From the NCBI GenBank assembly GCA_038501625.1, contig JAZAYU010000256.1, positions 186,001 to 250,000 on the forward strand: a DNA stretch of 64,000 nt. Direction: 5' to 3'. Below, one piece after another: positions 1-12,999 of this stretch. Numbering within the stretch: position 1 is the stretch's first letter; every line of letters starts with the position of its first letter. Origin of the DNA: Corbicula japonica. Its lineage: Eukaryota; Mollusca; Bivalvia; Venerida; Cyrenidae. Position numbers and translations under genes: made by a program. A model generated the notes under the pieces. The model saw only the letters and a list, made by a program, of their open reading frames with translations, made no database searches and was not told where the DNA came from.

Positions 1-2338
1 ATATTATAAAGTTCTCAAGAAACACAATTCTATAACAGTTTACAAAACGCAAATTTAATTCCAACGTTTCGGGGGGGGGGGGGGGGATAAACCCCCTTGC
101 CGTACATGGATTCACTAACGCTTACATACACTCAAAAAGTTCTAATAGGTCACTTCTTGTCCGTATTTTATTCTTAGAAAGACATTGAATTCACTCTTTA
201 TTTATGATTATATGCACACAACAGTCTTCAACTTAAACTTTAATCTTGTAATAATTGAGTTTGGAACAGTTTGGTGAGTGATCCTTAATTTTGCTAAAAA
301 TGCATTTCTTGCATAAAAAGGTCGAGCAAACAGAAATTTGCTCTTAATTTCTTTTTTTTTTGTTTTAATAGGAACCCTCATTAGTAGGAAAAACATAAAA
401 ACTTATTAATCAACGGCACATTTGTTTAAATAAATCCCCTTCAAAGTATCAAATTTTAAAATTACCTCCCTTTCAATTAAAGACTGTTCTAATTTTGACC
501 CTGTGGTGTAAGTAAATGGTATTGGATTCATTTAAGAAAACAATCAATAAAGATTTAAAAGACATTTGAGAATTGATTTCAAGACAAAAAAGTTCTTTCC
601 ACAACCTCTCTTGACGTAGGGAAGAAACGAAGCTAACATGCATTGTAAACAAATACAATTGATGACCAGTTAGAACTTTTGTTGAGTGTATTGTCATATT
701 AGAAATCCATGTTATATAATCATTATATGCAAGATATGGAGAAATATATAGTGTTTTTTTTATTGAACTGGAATAATTAATTGAACAATAAATACAATGT
801 ATTTCAAAAATGCACTGTAACAACTAAGACATAAGCACTTACACATTACATGACATATACATACAGTCACGCAGATTATGATGATTTTAACGTGAGATAT
901 GGCTGCCTCTAATCATTACAATTGAAGTTAAGACTTTTGTGTTTTTAGAAAATCCATCAATCGGAACGGCAGAAACAGAACGAAGGTACAGTCACCCTAA
1001 GTTGCACGCATTACAGTGTAAATTACAAAATACAATAATTAAGAAGAACGAAATTAAAACGAAAAGGAACGGCCTGGATATATAACATGCATTCCACACT
1101 CTTGGGCCGTTATCCATTATCTTAATATTGCCGGTATATCATCAAAGAAATATTCCTATTGACCAAGTGCTTTAATTCGGTCCATGAAATGGCGAAGCCC
1201 CAGCATGATTGGCATACTTTGATTAAACAGTATGTTACGATAGATGGTCCGTAATATGCCTAAATATGATTCGATAGATTTTCATAGACATTTCGTATTG
1301 TCCATAATATGGTCCCTTTTGCTTTCATAGATATTCCATAAATCTGGTCTGTTATGTCTGGTCCGTAATGGTCATGGTCCGCATTGTCTCTTACTCATTG
1401 AAACATCATGGCGGACATTGGATGGATTGAAATAACGTATTTACAAATAAGGATATTGTGAAAAATATAAAACACATGTTTTGATTTTCGTAACGGTGAT
1501 TGTCGGCAAATATAATTGGCCTTTTATGGCCATCAATGTTTAGTGTGATCAACCTTGGATTAATGTTATTTCTTATATGGCTTCATGTACATGTATACGT
1601 GTACTTTTAGGTCAGATCGTGTCCGATGTAATGTAAAACGAACTTTGTCTTTTCGCTGTCCAAAATCTGCGTGTATTAGGAAAAGACTGTTTATGTTTTC
1701 TTGAAGAGTTGTATTTGTATGATTGATCTGAATATCATTATTGCACGGTTTTCTGCTTATATTTGCAAAATTAGGGTTTTAAAATTTAATAGAGCCATAG
1801 CAGTTTGTTTACATTCGAACAGTTTGTTTACATTCGAGTTACAGACCTTTACTATGTATTATGATAATGGTCATCAATGATAAGTTGTTTCTTATTATAT
1901 ATGGGAGAGAAACATACAGGAGGGTTGTAGTGATAGGATAGGGGGATGGTGGACACATGCGCCGAGCACCTGTGATGTATACCAACTTAATTTTGTTTCC
2001 TCACTCTGAAATATTGACGTTTGTAACGCAAACCTTATTTTGTTAATGACGTCACTAACTTGAATATATTACGTCAGGTACTTGGAGACGTGACGTCGCT
2101 ATGTAGCATGCTGTTTAAGTTAATAAATATCTTGCATGAGTGTGAGGTCAAGATGGAAAATCTATCACCGAGGGGGAACTGTTTTTCGGGAACGAGGCAT
2201 TGCCGAGGCATTGTTGAAAGCGTATTGTTGTTTTCAAGCGTATTTTTACAATACGCTTTCAACATGGATGTAACTTAAACAGCATAATTTCTGTATTTTT
2301 CTTGAAAAAGAACATGGGTTCGAAAATTCGATAATAAA
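1..2338. other. AT-rich intergenic DNA, no gene seen
   Basis: No open frame here has splice signals or a recognisable domain. A run of about 17 G lies near position 70-87. Around 1230-1420 a degenerate low-complexity stretch repeats short words such as ggtccgtaat and catagat. The first exon of the TMEM179-like gene, whose later exons start at 7512, was looked for here and not recognised. Confidence 0.5.
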
Positions 2339-2641
2339 TACTGAGTGCCAATGAAAACGCAACACTTTATTTTTTGGAATATTTTTTATGGGTGTAAAAG
2401 TTAAATAAATAGGCAAAGGTACATGTGTTTTAAAATCAAAAAGTAACACAACGATACATTTATTGTCCACTGATTTTTTAAACTTTTTCTCCTTCAGTAA
2501 CCCCGTACAAACGCACGAAAATTTCGTTTTGGCAGGTTGACATGCATAAATAACGTCAAAACAAGTCCTTTTGTAAACCTTTACACACGGCTACACAAAT
2601 CCCCTCTTCAGTTTTTAAGTTTTACTCTATACCATGTGAAA

Positions 2642-2790
2642 ATGCCAAGACTTTTAGACAACCAGCGACATGAGGTTTTATGCATGATCCGAGGAGATAT
2701 GTCTCTACGTGAAATCGCTCGTCGAATGCATTGTTAACCGTCGAAAATAACTCGCTTGGCCCAACGGCATCTCCTGTCAAAATTCTATTT
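2642..2790 (+). pseudogene. Tc1-like transposase N-terminal fragment
   Basis: The frame from the ATG at 2642 begins MPRLLDNQRHEVL and continues with SLREIARRMHC, matching the layout of the N-terminal helix-turn-helix of Tc1-family transposases (short MPR start, then a 'x-IAR-x' recognition-helix region). It stops at TAA ending at 2737. Similarity resumes in another frame just after (KITRLAQRHLL), so at least one indel breaks it. No DDE catalytic region is recognisable downstream. It sits inside the inverted repeats of the 2341-5465 element. Confidence 0.65.
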
Positions 2791-2795
2791 TGTTT

Positions 2796-3117
2796 AGGGC
2801 TCATTGTTTTCACGTTTAGGGCAAACCCATTCTTTTATCTGGGGACCATACGCCGCTAAACAAAAATGGTATTAATACGAAAATACCGCATTGAAGGTTC
2901 CGTGTTCAGCGCCATATTCATACCATCGTTTGGGATGGATCAAAATTGTACTGTTTATTGGTGTAAATATTGAGTTGTGCTCAACCCGTGGCTAGGCGGC
3001 TTGGGCATTAATATGCGATTCCATTAATGCCGATGAACAGGATCAATCAAACCGAGAATGCAATATTTTCATATTTGTCGTGTTTGGTGGCTTTCACAGT
3101 TCCCTTTTCATCTATTA
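2796..3117. repeat. Dispersed repeat, second copy at 30490-30805
   Basis: This stretch matches 30490-30805 over about 320 bp with scattered differences, for example the shared words accgcattgaaggttcc and ttattggtgtaaatattga. Parts recur at 29330-29450 and 30361-30480. No coding content was recognised. It is nested inside the Tc1-like element here but stands alone in intron 3 of the cyclase gene. Confidence 0.75.
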
Positions 3118-3121
3118 TTAT

Positions 3122-5366
3122 GCCCCCGCCATGAAATGGCGACGGGCATTAAGAGTTGCTCCTGTCCGTCCGTCCGTCCGTCCGTCCCTCCGTCCGTCCG
3201 TCCGTCCGATATTCTCGTGAACGAAACTCCTCCTACACTACTGGTGGGAATTTAATGAAACTTGACCACAATGCTTGGCCTGATATGTAGTTGTGCATGA
3301 AGGTGGGGTTTCGCTCTTACATGTTCCGTTCAGAAGTTATGGCCCTTTGATACTTCCATTTACATTAGTTTTAATAGGAGTATATCTCGTGAACGCAACT
3401 CCTCCTACACTACTGGTGGGAATTTAATGAAACTTGACCACAATGCTTGGCCTGATATGTTGTTGTGCATAAAGGTGGGGTTTCGCTCTTACATGTTCCG
3501 TTCAGAAGTTATGGCCCTTTGATACTTCCATTTACATTAGTTTTAATAGGAGTATATTTCATGAACGCAACTCCTCCTACACCTCTGCTGGGAATTTGAT
3601 GAAACTTTACCGCAATGCTTGGCCTGATATGTTGTTGTGCATAAAGGTGGGGTTTCGCTCTTACATGTTCCGTTCAGAAGTTATGGCCCTTTGATACTTC
3701 CATTTACATTAGTTTTAATAGGAATACATCTGGTTTCTTATATTTTGTGTTAAGCAAAATATGCATTTTGCCCATAACTTTAAAACTACTTGAGATACTG
3801 CCTTGAAACTTGAAATAAATTTTCACCATTAAAATCTACATCATAACCAACAAGACCCATAACCCTGCTTCCAATATTTTTCAAATTATGCCCCTTTTTC
3901 ACTTACATTTTGTGTTAAGAAAAATATACGCTTTGCCCTTAACCTTGTTTGGAATGGAGGGATTTCAAAATAACTTGGCACAAATGTTCACCATAACAAG
4001 GCGGTGTGTCGTGACAATACTTATGCCGGTAGGTCCAAGGTCAAGGTCACTGTTACTAAAAATAGAATTTTCTTGCAAAATCTTGTCCGCTCTGTAACTT
4101 TGTTATTTCTTATTGGATTTTTGAATAACTTGGTATAATTGTTCACCATATCAAGACGGTATGTCACGTACATGCCCAAGCCATTAGGTGGAAGGTCAAG
4201 GTCACTGTTACTAGAAATAGAATTTTCTTGTCCGGGCTGTTACTTTGTTATGAATGGAGGGATTTCAAAATAACTTGGCATAAATGTTAACCATGACAGG
4301 GCGATGTGTCGCGTACCATGCCCATGCCTGTCGGTCAAAGGTCAAGGTCACTGTTACTAAAAATAGAATTCTCTTGTCCGGGCTGTTACTTTGTTATGAA
4401 TGGAGGGATTTCAAAATAACTTTGTTCAAATGTTCACTTTGACAAGGCAGTGTCCGCACAATACCCAAGCCTGAAGGTCCAAGGTCAAGGTCACTGTTAC
4501 TAAAAATAGAATTTTCTTGTCTGGGCTGTAACTTCATTATAAATGGAGGGATTTTAAAATAACTTGACACAAGTGTTAACCATGACAGGGCGGTGTATCG
4601 CATATCATGCCCATGCCTGTAGGTCAAGGTCACTGTTACTAAAAAAAAAGAATTCTCTTGTCCGGGCTGTAACTTTGGAATAGATTGATTTCAAAATAAC
4701 ATGACACAAATGTTCATCATGACAAGATGGTGTGTCCCATACCATGCCCATGCCTGTACGTCCAAGGTCAAGGTCACTGTTACTAAAATAGATTTTCTTG
4801 TCAGGGTTGTAACTACGTTAGGAATAGAGTAATTTCAAAATAACTTGGCAGAAATGTTCACCATGACAAGGTGGTGAGTCTTGTACCATGTCCATGAATG
4901 TAGGTCCAAGGTCAAGGTCACTGTTACTAAAAATAGAATTTCCTTGTCCGGGCTATAACTCTTTTGAATGGAGGGTTTTCAAAATAACTGTTCACCATGA
5001 CAAGGTGGTGTGTTGCGTACATTACCCATGCCTGTAAGTCCAAGGTCAAGGTCACAGTTACTAAAACTTGAATTTACTTGTTCGGGCTATAACTTCTTTA
5101 TGAAGGATAGGATTTCAAAATAACTTGGCACAAATGTTCACTATGACATTGCATTGCATTACCACCAACTTCTTCACAGACATTTCCGTAATGAGAAGAC
5201 AACAGTGCCACAAATACAAATAATTCACTTGATCATCAAGTTTATGCATATTCTTATAATTACTCGAACATCACTGTCTATGAAATGCTATTATTCCCAT
5301 CATTGCACTTTAGTATCTGAAAACGATGCATAGCGGGGACATCCGTGTCCTATGGACACATTTCTA
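3122..5366 (+). repeat. 2.2 kb dispersed repeat with internal tandem units (forward copy)
   Basis: It starts with tgcccccgccatgaaatggc and a (TCCG)n microsatellite (about 3160-3210). Then follow three copies of a roughly 175-bp unit (3215-3720), about nine copies of a 115-125 bp unit containing aaggtcaaggtcactgttac (3950-5130), and a 200-bp tail ending near tgtcctatggacac. The same modules in the same order occur in inverse orientation at 51633-53698. No coding capacity was recognised, so it is probably non-autonomous. It fills the interior of the Tc1-like element. Confidence 0.8.
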
Positions 5367-5483
5367 GTTCATTTTAAAACACATCTATTTTGCCAATTTA
5401 TCAAACTTTTCCACACATAGAAAATATTCCAAAAAGTAAAGTGTTGCGTTTTCATTGGCACTCAGTATATATGGAATATTATA

Positions 5484-5618
5484 CCAGTATGCAATCTGTA
5501 GGTTTGTATTTGTCGAGTTGGGTATGTAAACAATATCACGCGAGACCGAAGGTCGAGCGTGATGTGGTTTACATACGCAACGAGAAATAATACAAACCTA
5601 CAGATTGCATACTGGTTT
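5484..5618. repeat. Short palindromic element
   Basis: The arms accagtatgcaatctgtagg (from 5484) and its reverse complement (ending near 5615) enclose about 90 bp that also partly pair (tatgtaaac and gtttacata). It lies just outside the right end of the Tc1-like element. It is probably a small hairpin MITE. Confidence 0.6.
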
Positions 5619-5926
5619 AATGTTCCTTCTATTATATACCCTTATTTCACTTCCATTTAAATGAGCACTAAATCAATAATGAATAGTGAAATGTGATGTA
5701 AGCTAATACGTCACAATAAACCATAATTCTCTACGTCATCGAACAAATGTTTACATTTTCAAGCGCCATGATCGATTCTGTCAGATGAAGAATTCTTTAA
5801 CTTTCAAATCTTTGAAGGACTAAAAACAATAACAGCAAAATTTGGACAAGACCCTAAGATGCCGGAAGTGTTTACCGTGGTATTCGATATGTAACGACTA
5901 GGATTTGAAAGTGTTTCATTCTTATA

Positions 5927-6361
5927 CCACAGCCACAGACATATTTTGTTTAGGGGTCCTTTGCTGGCCCTGTGTATGCCTATAGAGCTATATAGGCCTA
6001 TATGTAGGCTTACAGGTCTCTAAATCCAAAAGTGGGCAATTTCAGGAAATAAACGGATGATCTACAGCATGAGATACAACTACAATCACTTAGAACACAA
6101 AATAGCCCAGTTTTCAAAAAATAACAGTTCATACATAACAAAACCATGGAACTTTAGTTATTTAATATAACAAGAATTTTTTTTTTGAAAACGGGGATAT
6201 TTTGTGTTCTGGGTGATTGAAGTTGCATTTCGTGATAAGATCGCTCATTTATTAGATGGAATTGACCAAACTTGATACTAGAGCTCTGTTTTAAGCCTAT
6301 ATAGCTCTACTGACATACTGAGCAGAAAAGGACCTCTAAACAGGTGTCTGTGACCACAGCA
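5927..6361. repeat. Foldback element, about 435 bp
   Basis: The left arm begins ccacagccacagaca and the right arm ends tgtctgtgaccacagc. Further inside, ggtcctttgctggc pairs with gcagaaaaggacc, and acacaaaatagccc pairs with the ggggatattttgtgt side. Pairing is imperfect, as in an old MITE. Confidence 0.55.
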
Positions 6362-7511
6362 ACGAGCTTTGTTTACATCAAATCATAGGGTCAGGTTTTA
6401 AACAGAAAATAGGAAGGATTGTTGCAAATAGATATTTAAATTGGGATAGTTGAACGGTATGAACACTTTCGCTCCTAAAAAGTAGTCGTTTGCTTGTTCT
6501 ATCGATATTTATATCCGCAATGACTATGTATTAATTTAACTTTCTTTCACAATTCTTGACGAGTTCATATTATTTTATTTGTAAAGGCCGTAAAATCACT
6601 GATTATTTTTAAAGAAAGAGGGTTATTGGAGTCAACAAATCTAAATTTGTGAAAATATCGCGGTTTGAAATCGGCCATTTTGAAACGTAGAAACTACCGA
6701 CAGCTGCAAAAATACAGAATCGGAAAATTGGACAATGTTCGATACGGAATCTTTAATCTGACGAGTTGTAACAATTTTGCGTATTAACGCTGCACTATGC
6801 TAAAATCATTCATGGGTATATAATGAAGTGAAATTTTAATATTTATAAATTATATAACTGACTTCCCTTTTGGAAGATTTTACGTGATTGTGTTATCTTT
6901 TCCCTAGGGAAAAGATAAGATTTTCTTTCGTCGGTAAATCACGCGGAAATACTTATCCGGTATGCAAGAATATCAGATCTAAATCGGTCCAGGAATTACT
7001 GAGAAATAAGCAAAAAAAACTATCTGAAGCGAGTGATTTTGTGTGTGCACGACATTCTAAAAGTAATTTAATATAGCCACCCTGGCCTAGTCACAGGGGC
7101 AAATACTCTCTTAATCGAGCAGTTGTATGTAGACGACTTGGGTATCAGTTTGTTGTCGACTTTCCGTAAATTTTTGGAAGCGCAAGGCACACATTATGAG
7201 AAGATCGTCACAAAAGCGTTACAACAGGTATTGCGTCGTTGGCAGAACCGTTGAAATTTTGGTTTAATGTAAGCTAAAATAGAAGGCATGTTTACAGCAA
7301 AAACTATTTAATGATTTTATTTGCGCCAAGGTACTCAGATAAAGGAATGAAAACTATACGTTTGTCATATAACAAAAAGCTTTATATTTGTCGACGACAA
7401 GCCGATACTTGGGTCGTCTACATACAACTTTTCGTGTAACACAGTATTGCTCAAGTGTTATTGTAGAATACGAAATGTGTTTAATTATTGAAATCATTTT
7501 TCAAATTACAG
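6362..7511. other. Intergenic or intron DNA upstream of the TMEM179-like exons
   Basis: No recognisable exon was found. The missing first exon of the TMEM179-like gene should encode the N-terminus and first membrane helix and end in phase 0. No hydrophobic frame with a donor in that phase was seen. Confidence 0.4.
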
Positions 7512-10500
7512 AATGGTTTCGCAGGAGGATGCATTCTGTATGGCGAAGCAATAACACAAACTTTTTTACTGAGCAGCGGTACTGCAACTTGTGATTTCCC
7601 CATGTACTTTGGCATAGTCGGGATGATCTTTGCCGGTCTATTCTTAGGACTTTACTATGTCTATGGATTGGTCCAATCCATCAAGGTTTCCAACTACGGG
7701 TAAGAATTAACGATCAGTGATTGATACAGACATAACCATGACGTTATGTTGTTTATATAAAATACTTACAAGTTTTAGCTTTCCAAAAAGCTAGTCGGTC
7801 ATTAGCATATAAACTAATAAAATAAGTATGTATTCGTGTTTGCATTTATTTTTGGACCGCCGGAAGTCAAGCATTTGTCCAGTTTTCTGTCGATCACTGT
7901 CACGTAGATTGTATCTGACAAACCATTTGTGAATTTAGTTGTAGTTTCGAGTTTCAAGTTTATTTCCAATTACATTTCTCTGTTTGTACAATACATAAAC
8001 AAAAGAAAATATATACATTACAAAAGCTGTTACTTTAAAGCATGCAAACAAAGTTGAGCGGCTGATGATCGATTTATTGAAACATGAAGAAGACGTGTAT
8101 CGGCAAAAGACATTAATATAAATAATCATGCTTCTTGTAGACGTGTAGAAGTAATGACGTTGTTTAGGCACCAGCGAAATGGATGAATATGTTACATGAA
8201 CACGAATGCTCACAGAGATACCATAGAACTTTCCACAGTCGATGCTTATTTGTACAGTGGGCAGAAAAGCGATGCTTATAATATTCAGTATTTATTACCA
8301 ACATAAAGTGTAGTTTTAGTTAAGGCAGCAGATCTGGTCAAACTTGAAGTTGACGAGCGTTAGAAGACAGTAAACAATTAATTAGGATGCAGATGCATTT
8401 ATTATTTTTACTTATGCTTTATGTTGCTCATATCTTTTGTTTTAGTTAGAACGATTTTCTCTGAAACTATTACAGAAACTCGAGAAGCAATATTTGTATT
8501 TGAATATTGGGGCGGCGGGGTTTTTGTAACATAAATTACATTCATTATCACTGAATAAAATAAACATACTTTAGATAAGGTCTTGTGAACACCAAAACCT
8601 AAAACAAAAAAGGTAATTTTAATTTTTAATATAACTTTGCTAACAAAAGTTTTTTAGTTATTCGGATTGCGTACACAAACTGTACTTTTCAACTTTCTAT
8701 GACAATGTTTTAATATTCTATGATTTACCACTATAAAATCCAAATGATCAAGATTCCATGAATTTCCCAGGCAGTACTCGTTTTCCATGACTTTTCCAGA
8801 TCTGTGCCAAACCCTGCCATCAGCAATCCCAAACGAGCTCTCATCACGTTCTTACTATACGTCAAGTTTCATGTCAATACGATGAACCGAACTCAAGTTA
8901 ATCGCCGAAAACCAAATTTCTATTTTTAGTAACGTTGAGTTCGACCTTTGACGGACCGTCCCCAAAAGCAATTCCAAGCGAGCCCTCCACCTGTTCTTAC
9001 TATACACCAAGTTTCATGTCAGTAAGATGAACCAAACTCAAGTTAATCGCCGGAAACCAACCAGTTTGACGCCCGCCCGTCCAAACGAAGAACACTGTTC
9101 TAATAAGCTGTTGTTGTTTTTTCAAAAACCTGGTTAAAAAAACAACAAGAAAATATGCGAGAACCAGCAATATATTACATGTTGAAGTTCTAAAGTCCCT
9201 GTCAGGCTCCTCACCCTCCCCCTAGCTTGATTTTTGTTTCTTTCTCTACACTTTCTGACAAAAAAGTGTTAGACGAAGAAAATTTAATAGTGTTTGACAA
9301 ACATACCAGTTATGGTACTTTCAAGTAAATTATTAATAATGTTTGCAAAATGTTAAGATTTATCACCAGCTTAAATGCATTTTTTTAAAAAAAAGGAAAT
9401 ATATATAAGTCAACTATTTTTTGTATGACATCCAATAAAATTAAGCGCTTCTATTTCAAAGTGGCTTAAAATTTTAACTTCTGTGACATGTGTTTTTTGG
9501 TTCAAAGGTTATGCGTATGACCGACTAGCTTTCGGTAAACTTTTGTTTACAGACAGCCTTTCCCGCCAAAGTCGGATATCCGTTAGTCTCTAAGAAAATC
9601 ATAAACAGGGTATTGCTTTTGACGAATAAAATCAAGATAGCTCAACGAATCTATTTCATAAATGGCATCATCCTGAACAGTTGTTTGATTCAAATAAAGT
9701 ATCTGCTCAACTTAAATGCAACTAATATTTTGCTATAAAGGTTTGCATCACGTGACTTTCTAAAAAAAAAAAGACGCATAACATTATTTCTATACCCTGT
9801 AGAAAATACAACACACGTATGTTTACATAATTTAACATGTCGTTATAGATGAGATCAATTTCGGATTTGCCATATCTACAATGTCCAAATATTGTTTCAT
9901 CAACATTTAGAAGACTTTTATTGCAAATAGGGGGAACGGAATAGCATTCGCAAGGTTTAGACGGGCGGCTTTGTCTAAAGTGACCACGTCCGGTGCCGCT
10001 ATTAACCGGTGTTACCCTTCAAAGTTCAAGTTTGGTCGATTATAATATGTCGGTCATCAGGATGACTGACAATTAAGTATACAATAAGCATGATTATCTA
10101 CATTAATGTCTTTTCCGGTAAAGGGCTTCTCTATTTATCAAGCAGTCAAACATAAGCCTCTACACTATCCTTTTGCAATCGTCTTAGGAACAGGTGGCAT
10201 AGTCTACACTATCCGTTCTGGACCGTGAGTCACTGTTAACCGTTGTTCAGGCTAAAGAGCTCAAGTTTGGTCGATTATAATATGTCGGTCATCAGGATGA
10301 CCGACAATTATGAATCATAGGTAAATGAATTAAACGATGATCGATTAGTATCGAAAATCGACCGTTTCTAGGAGTGATTTTTCGGTAATCGATTACGAAG
10401 TCGTTTTTTGATTATAATCGATCATCGTTTAATCCATAACTGTTAGTCTAACTGGTAGTTTGCGAATTTACATTGTATCTAATATACCACCAAATATTCC

Positions 10501-12995
10501 TTAGAAATTCATCAACCAATTTATGTAGTTACAGTATAATCTGCGATTTAATTGCCTTGTTCTTGAGAGAAAATCACCTTTTGATCAGATATAACAGTGC
10601 TTAAATCCGCCGGGTTTCCGTCGGCAGTAAAGAACACGTACAAAGTTTCTGTATTTCTGTCTTTGTTTCAATTAGATTATTAATAGCGATAAATAACGAT
10701 AACTTAATGTTTACAAAATTTGTATGAGGTAATCCTGAGCAAGGTTTTTCTTGAAAATAAATGTCAAATATAAAACACTATTCATAAAGGTTATCCTTAA
10801 TATGAGCGGTATTCCTTCGCTCTTGTTAAAATTTAGTTGTTCTCGTAGGGACCAGTGCCCAAGGTTATAAAACTGAGCATGGAAACCAGTCTCAAATCTC
10901 AAGCATCTGATTGGCTGAAATGGCGGCTGGTCGCCATTTCAGCCAATCAGATGCGCGAGATTTGAGACTGGTTTCCAATCTCAGCTTTATAACCTTCAAC
11001 CCAGGTTTCAGCGAAAAATATCACGAAATAGTAAAAAATTGGACTTAGTAGTTATATTACTGAAAGGGTGCTCAGCCGCCATTAAACCAACGGAAATCCG
11101 GTAAATTGACAGGTTTTTGTGATATCGCGGATTGGTATTGACGAGTGTAATTGCGAATACAACTGCATCCCAAAACCAGTCAATTTATCTGATTTCCGTT
11201 GGTTTAAAGGCGGCTGCGAACCCTTTCAGTAATATAAGTACTAAGTCAATTTTTTCAACTTCATAATTTAAAGGTATTTTTCGCTGAAACCTGGTCCCTG
11301 CAGTATGGTTGTTCTTTAATGCAAAGTCAAAAGTAGAGTCTTGATGTAGTTATAAAATCCCTAAAATTCTGATAATTTATCTGCCTCGGGCAATCGTTAC
11401 CATGACAACTATTATTGAGGGATATCTACATCTTATCGGTAACAAAATTGTCAAACCTCTTACAAAGAAATATTGATGATCAATTATAAAATCAAGCATC
11501 AATCTGAATTTGACAATAAACTTAAGAATTATGTTACACAGTAAATTTGTAAACATAAATACAGGTACGGTTTTATAAATTTGAGAGAAGATTATCATTA
11601 GAGATAGCTATCATATTTTAGCATGGTAGCACAGTATTCCATAAAATAAAACAATATTTATTATGTTTATTTAATTTATGTTTATTATTAGTAAACATTT
11701 AAATTTCATTAAAATTCAATTTTGAATTATTTCTATTGTAACTTAACGTATTTGATCTGGTTTCAGGTCCAAAATGATCGTGTTACCACTTATAACACTA
11801 AATGGAATATTGTGTATGATGACCCTGGTAGTGGCATGTATGCTGACGGCAGGATTCTATCAGTTTTGCAATAGTTTTGAAGCCTTTGGTAGAAGGAACA
11901 TGTAAATATATAAATTTTGCCATATAACATAAACTGATAAATAGAATCATTATGGCATTATTTTTTGCTCGGGTTTAATTTTCGTGGATTTCGCGCTAAG
12001 ATTTGAACGCAAAGTCAACCCCAGCGAAATGTTACTCTATAAAATCTTACCCAATAAGAATAACCAAAATTCGCGAAAATATACACACGCGAAAATGTTA
12101 TTCGCGGTTTCTGCGCGAAAATTCGTCCAAACAGTTAATGACACCACAGTATCCGCATCTATCCATCCCGTGAAAAATCCTTTAATACAACACATGTGAC
12201 ATTTTTTTATTTCATAAATAAATTATTGTCTTTAATGACAAGTCTTCTGAGCGAATTTCGAAACTAAATGATACCACGGTAGTTTCATAACTTTACCTGT
12301 TTTGTTTGGTAGAAGCACCCAAATGGTTATTTCTCAACTATTTCAGATGTATCGACAATGAAGTGAACGGGCCATATGTGACACGGAGCGGTATAGCTCA
12401 GGTAATATTTTTATTTCATGGTGTGGTTTACTGTTTTGGAAACGTGATTTTTTTGCTAGGAGATTTTATAACTTTAAATAGATTCTTGTTACTTTTATTA
12501 AAGCGGATTTATAGTATAGCGATTCCAGATGTTGCAACCTGATTCTCGGGAAGATAACAATTTAAACATCAAATAGCGGATAAAAAGCAAACATGTTGAG
12601 AAGAAGTATTTTCACGAATGCTCGATTCGGATGGGAACATCCAATCCATAGCATAGGGCGATTTAGGCGGTTACTCGGTGCATCCTTTTTACCGCCCAAA
12701 AAAGACCCCTTTGGCAGGAATTTCGCAACGAAATATAGATCTTCAAAAAGACTGATTCAGAATCAAACAAGTTATTTTGCTAGATTTATGTGTTATATAT
12801 CCGAAATCTATATTCATATCTCCGTTCTTATTACAGGCTGGTGCATGGTTGGGTTTCTTGTTCTACCTTGCGCAGACGGGCCTATGTGTATTACGACTTA
12901 ATCGCAACCGTAGAACCGACCTTTCTCAGCCGACGAATGGTATGACAAAGGGCAAGGTCCCAGTAGAAATCGTGGGCAGAGGAACAATGTTTTAA
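7512..12995 (+). CDS. TMEM179: TMEM179-family four-helix membrane protein, 3' four exons
   Basis: Exons 7512-7699, 11767-11901, 12347-12401 and 12837-12995 join in frame with phases 2, 2 and 0 and canonical GT-AG borders, giving about 178 residues and a TAA stop. The product begins NGFAGGCILYGEA, then has three hydrophobic helices: MYFGIVGMIFAGLFLGLYYV, a helix around LCMMTLVVACMLTAGFYQFC, and AGAWLGFLFYLAQTGLCVL. The GxCLL/GGCIL motif before the first of these, the aromatic-x-C end of the next helix and the IAQxGxW motif opening the last match vertebrate TMEM179/TMEM179B as I know them. The family has four membrane helices and no established biochemical activity. The first exon (start codon and helix 1) is missing from what I can recognise and may lie in the AT-rich region before 7512 or outside the window. 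The introns are repeat-rich. Confidence 0.72.
8750..9110. repeat. Tandem repeat, about two 150-bp units
   Basis: The words caagtttcatgtca and actcaagttaatcgccg occur twice, in 8860-8930 and 9005-9060. The unit resembles other bivalve-type arrays in this window (49706-51480). It lies in the first visible intron of the TMEM179-like gene. Confidence 0.6.
10036..10440. repeat. Duplicated 55-bp segment plus hairpin
   Basis: tttggtcgattataatatgt followed by cggtcatcaggatga occurs at about 10029 and again at about 10266. Immediately after, 10335-10430 forms an imperfect inverted repeat built from attaaacgatgatcgatta and its complement. This is likely a degraded MITE. Confidence 0.5.
10842..11300. 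mobile_element. Foldback element with the palindromic MITE inserted in its left arm
   Basis: The right end (about 11284-11302) reads gctgaaacctggtccct. Its complement on the left is split into agggaccag (about 10846-10854) and ccaggtttcagc (from about 11001). The gap is exactly one copy of the palindromic MITE (10855-11000). CCAG is duplicated on both sides of the insert, so the nested insertion defines the MITE ends and a 4-bp target duplication. The inner arms around 11070-11115 and 11180-11235 also pair (ccaacggaaat and atttccgttgg). Confidence 0.7.
10855..11000. mobile_element. Palindromic MITE, copy 1
   Basis: This is a near-perfect hairpin of about 146 bp: tgcccaaggttataaaactg inwards to gctgaaatggcg, then the reverse complement ending ttataaccttcaac. 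It has no coding capacity. Six further copies lie at 23067, 24341, 42048, 46414, 57757 and 61880. Here the flanks carry a CCAG duplication. Confidence 0.8.
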
Positions 12996-12999
12996 ATAC

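Larger units (their letters stand above)
2341..5465 (+). mobile_element. Tc1/mariner-like DNA transposon, degraded, with nested repeat
   Basis: The two ends are inverted repeats of about 97 bp: 2341-2437 reads inward as ctgagtgccaatgaaaacgc and 5372-5465 is its near-perfect reverse complement. A TA dinucleotide flanks each end (2339-2340 and 5466-5467), the target-site duplication typical of the Tc1/mariner superfamily. A transposase fragment starts at 2642. The rest is occupied by other repeats (2796-3117 and 3122-5366), so the element cannot be autonomous. Ends and TA duplication are read directly; the family assignment follows from them and from the helix-turn-helix fragment. Confidence 0.8.
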
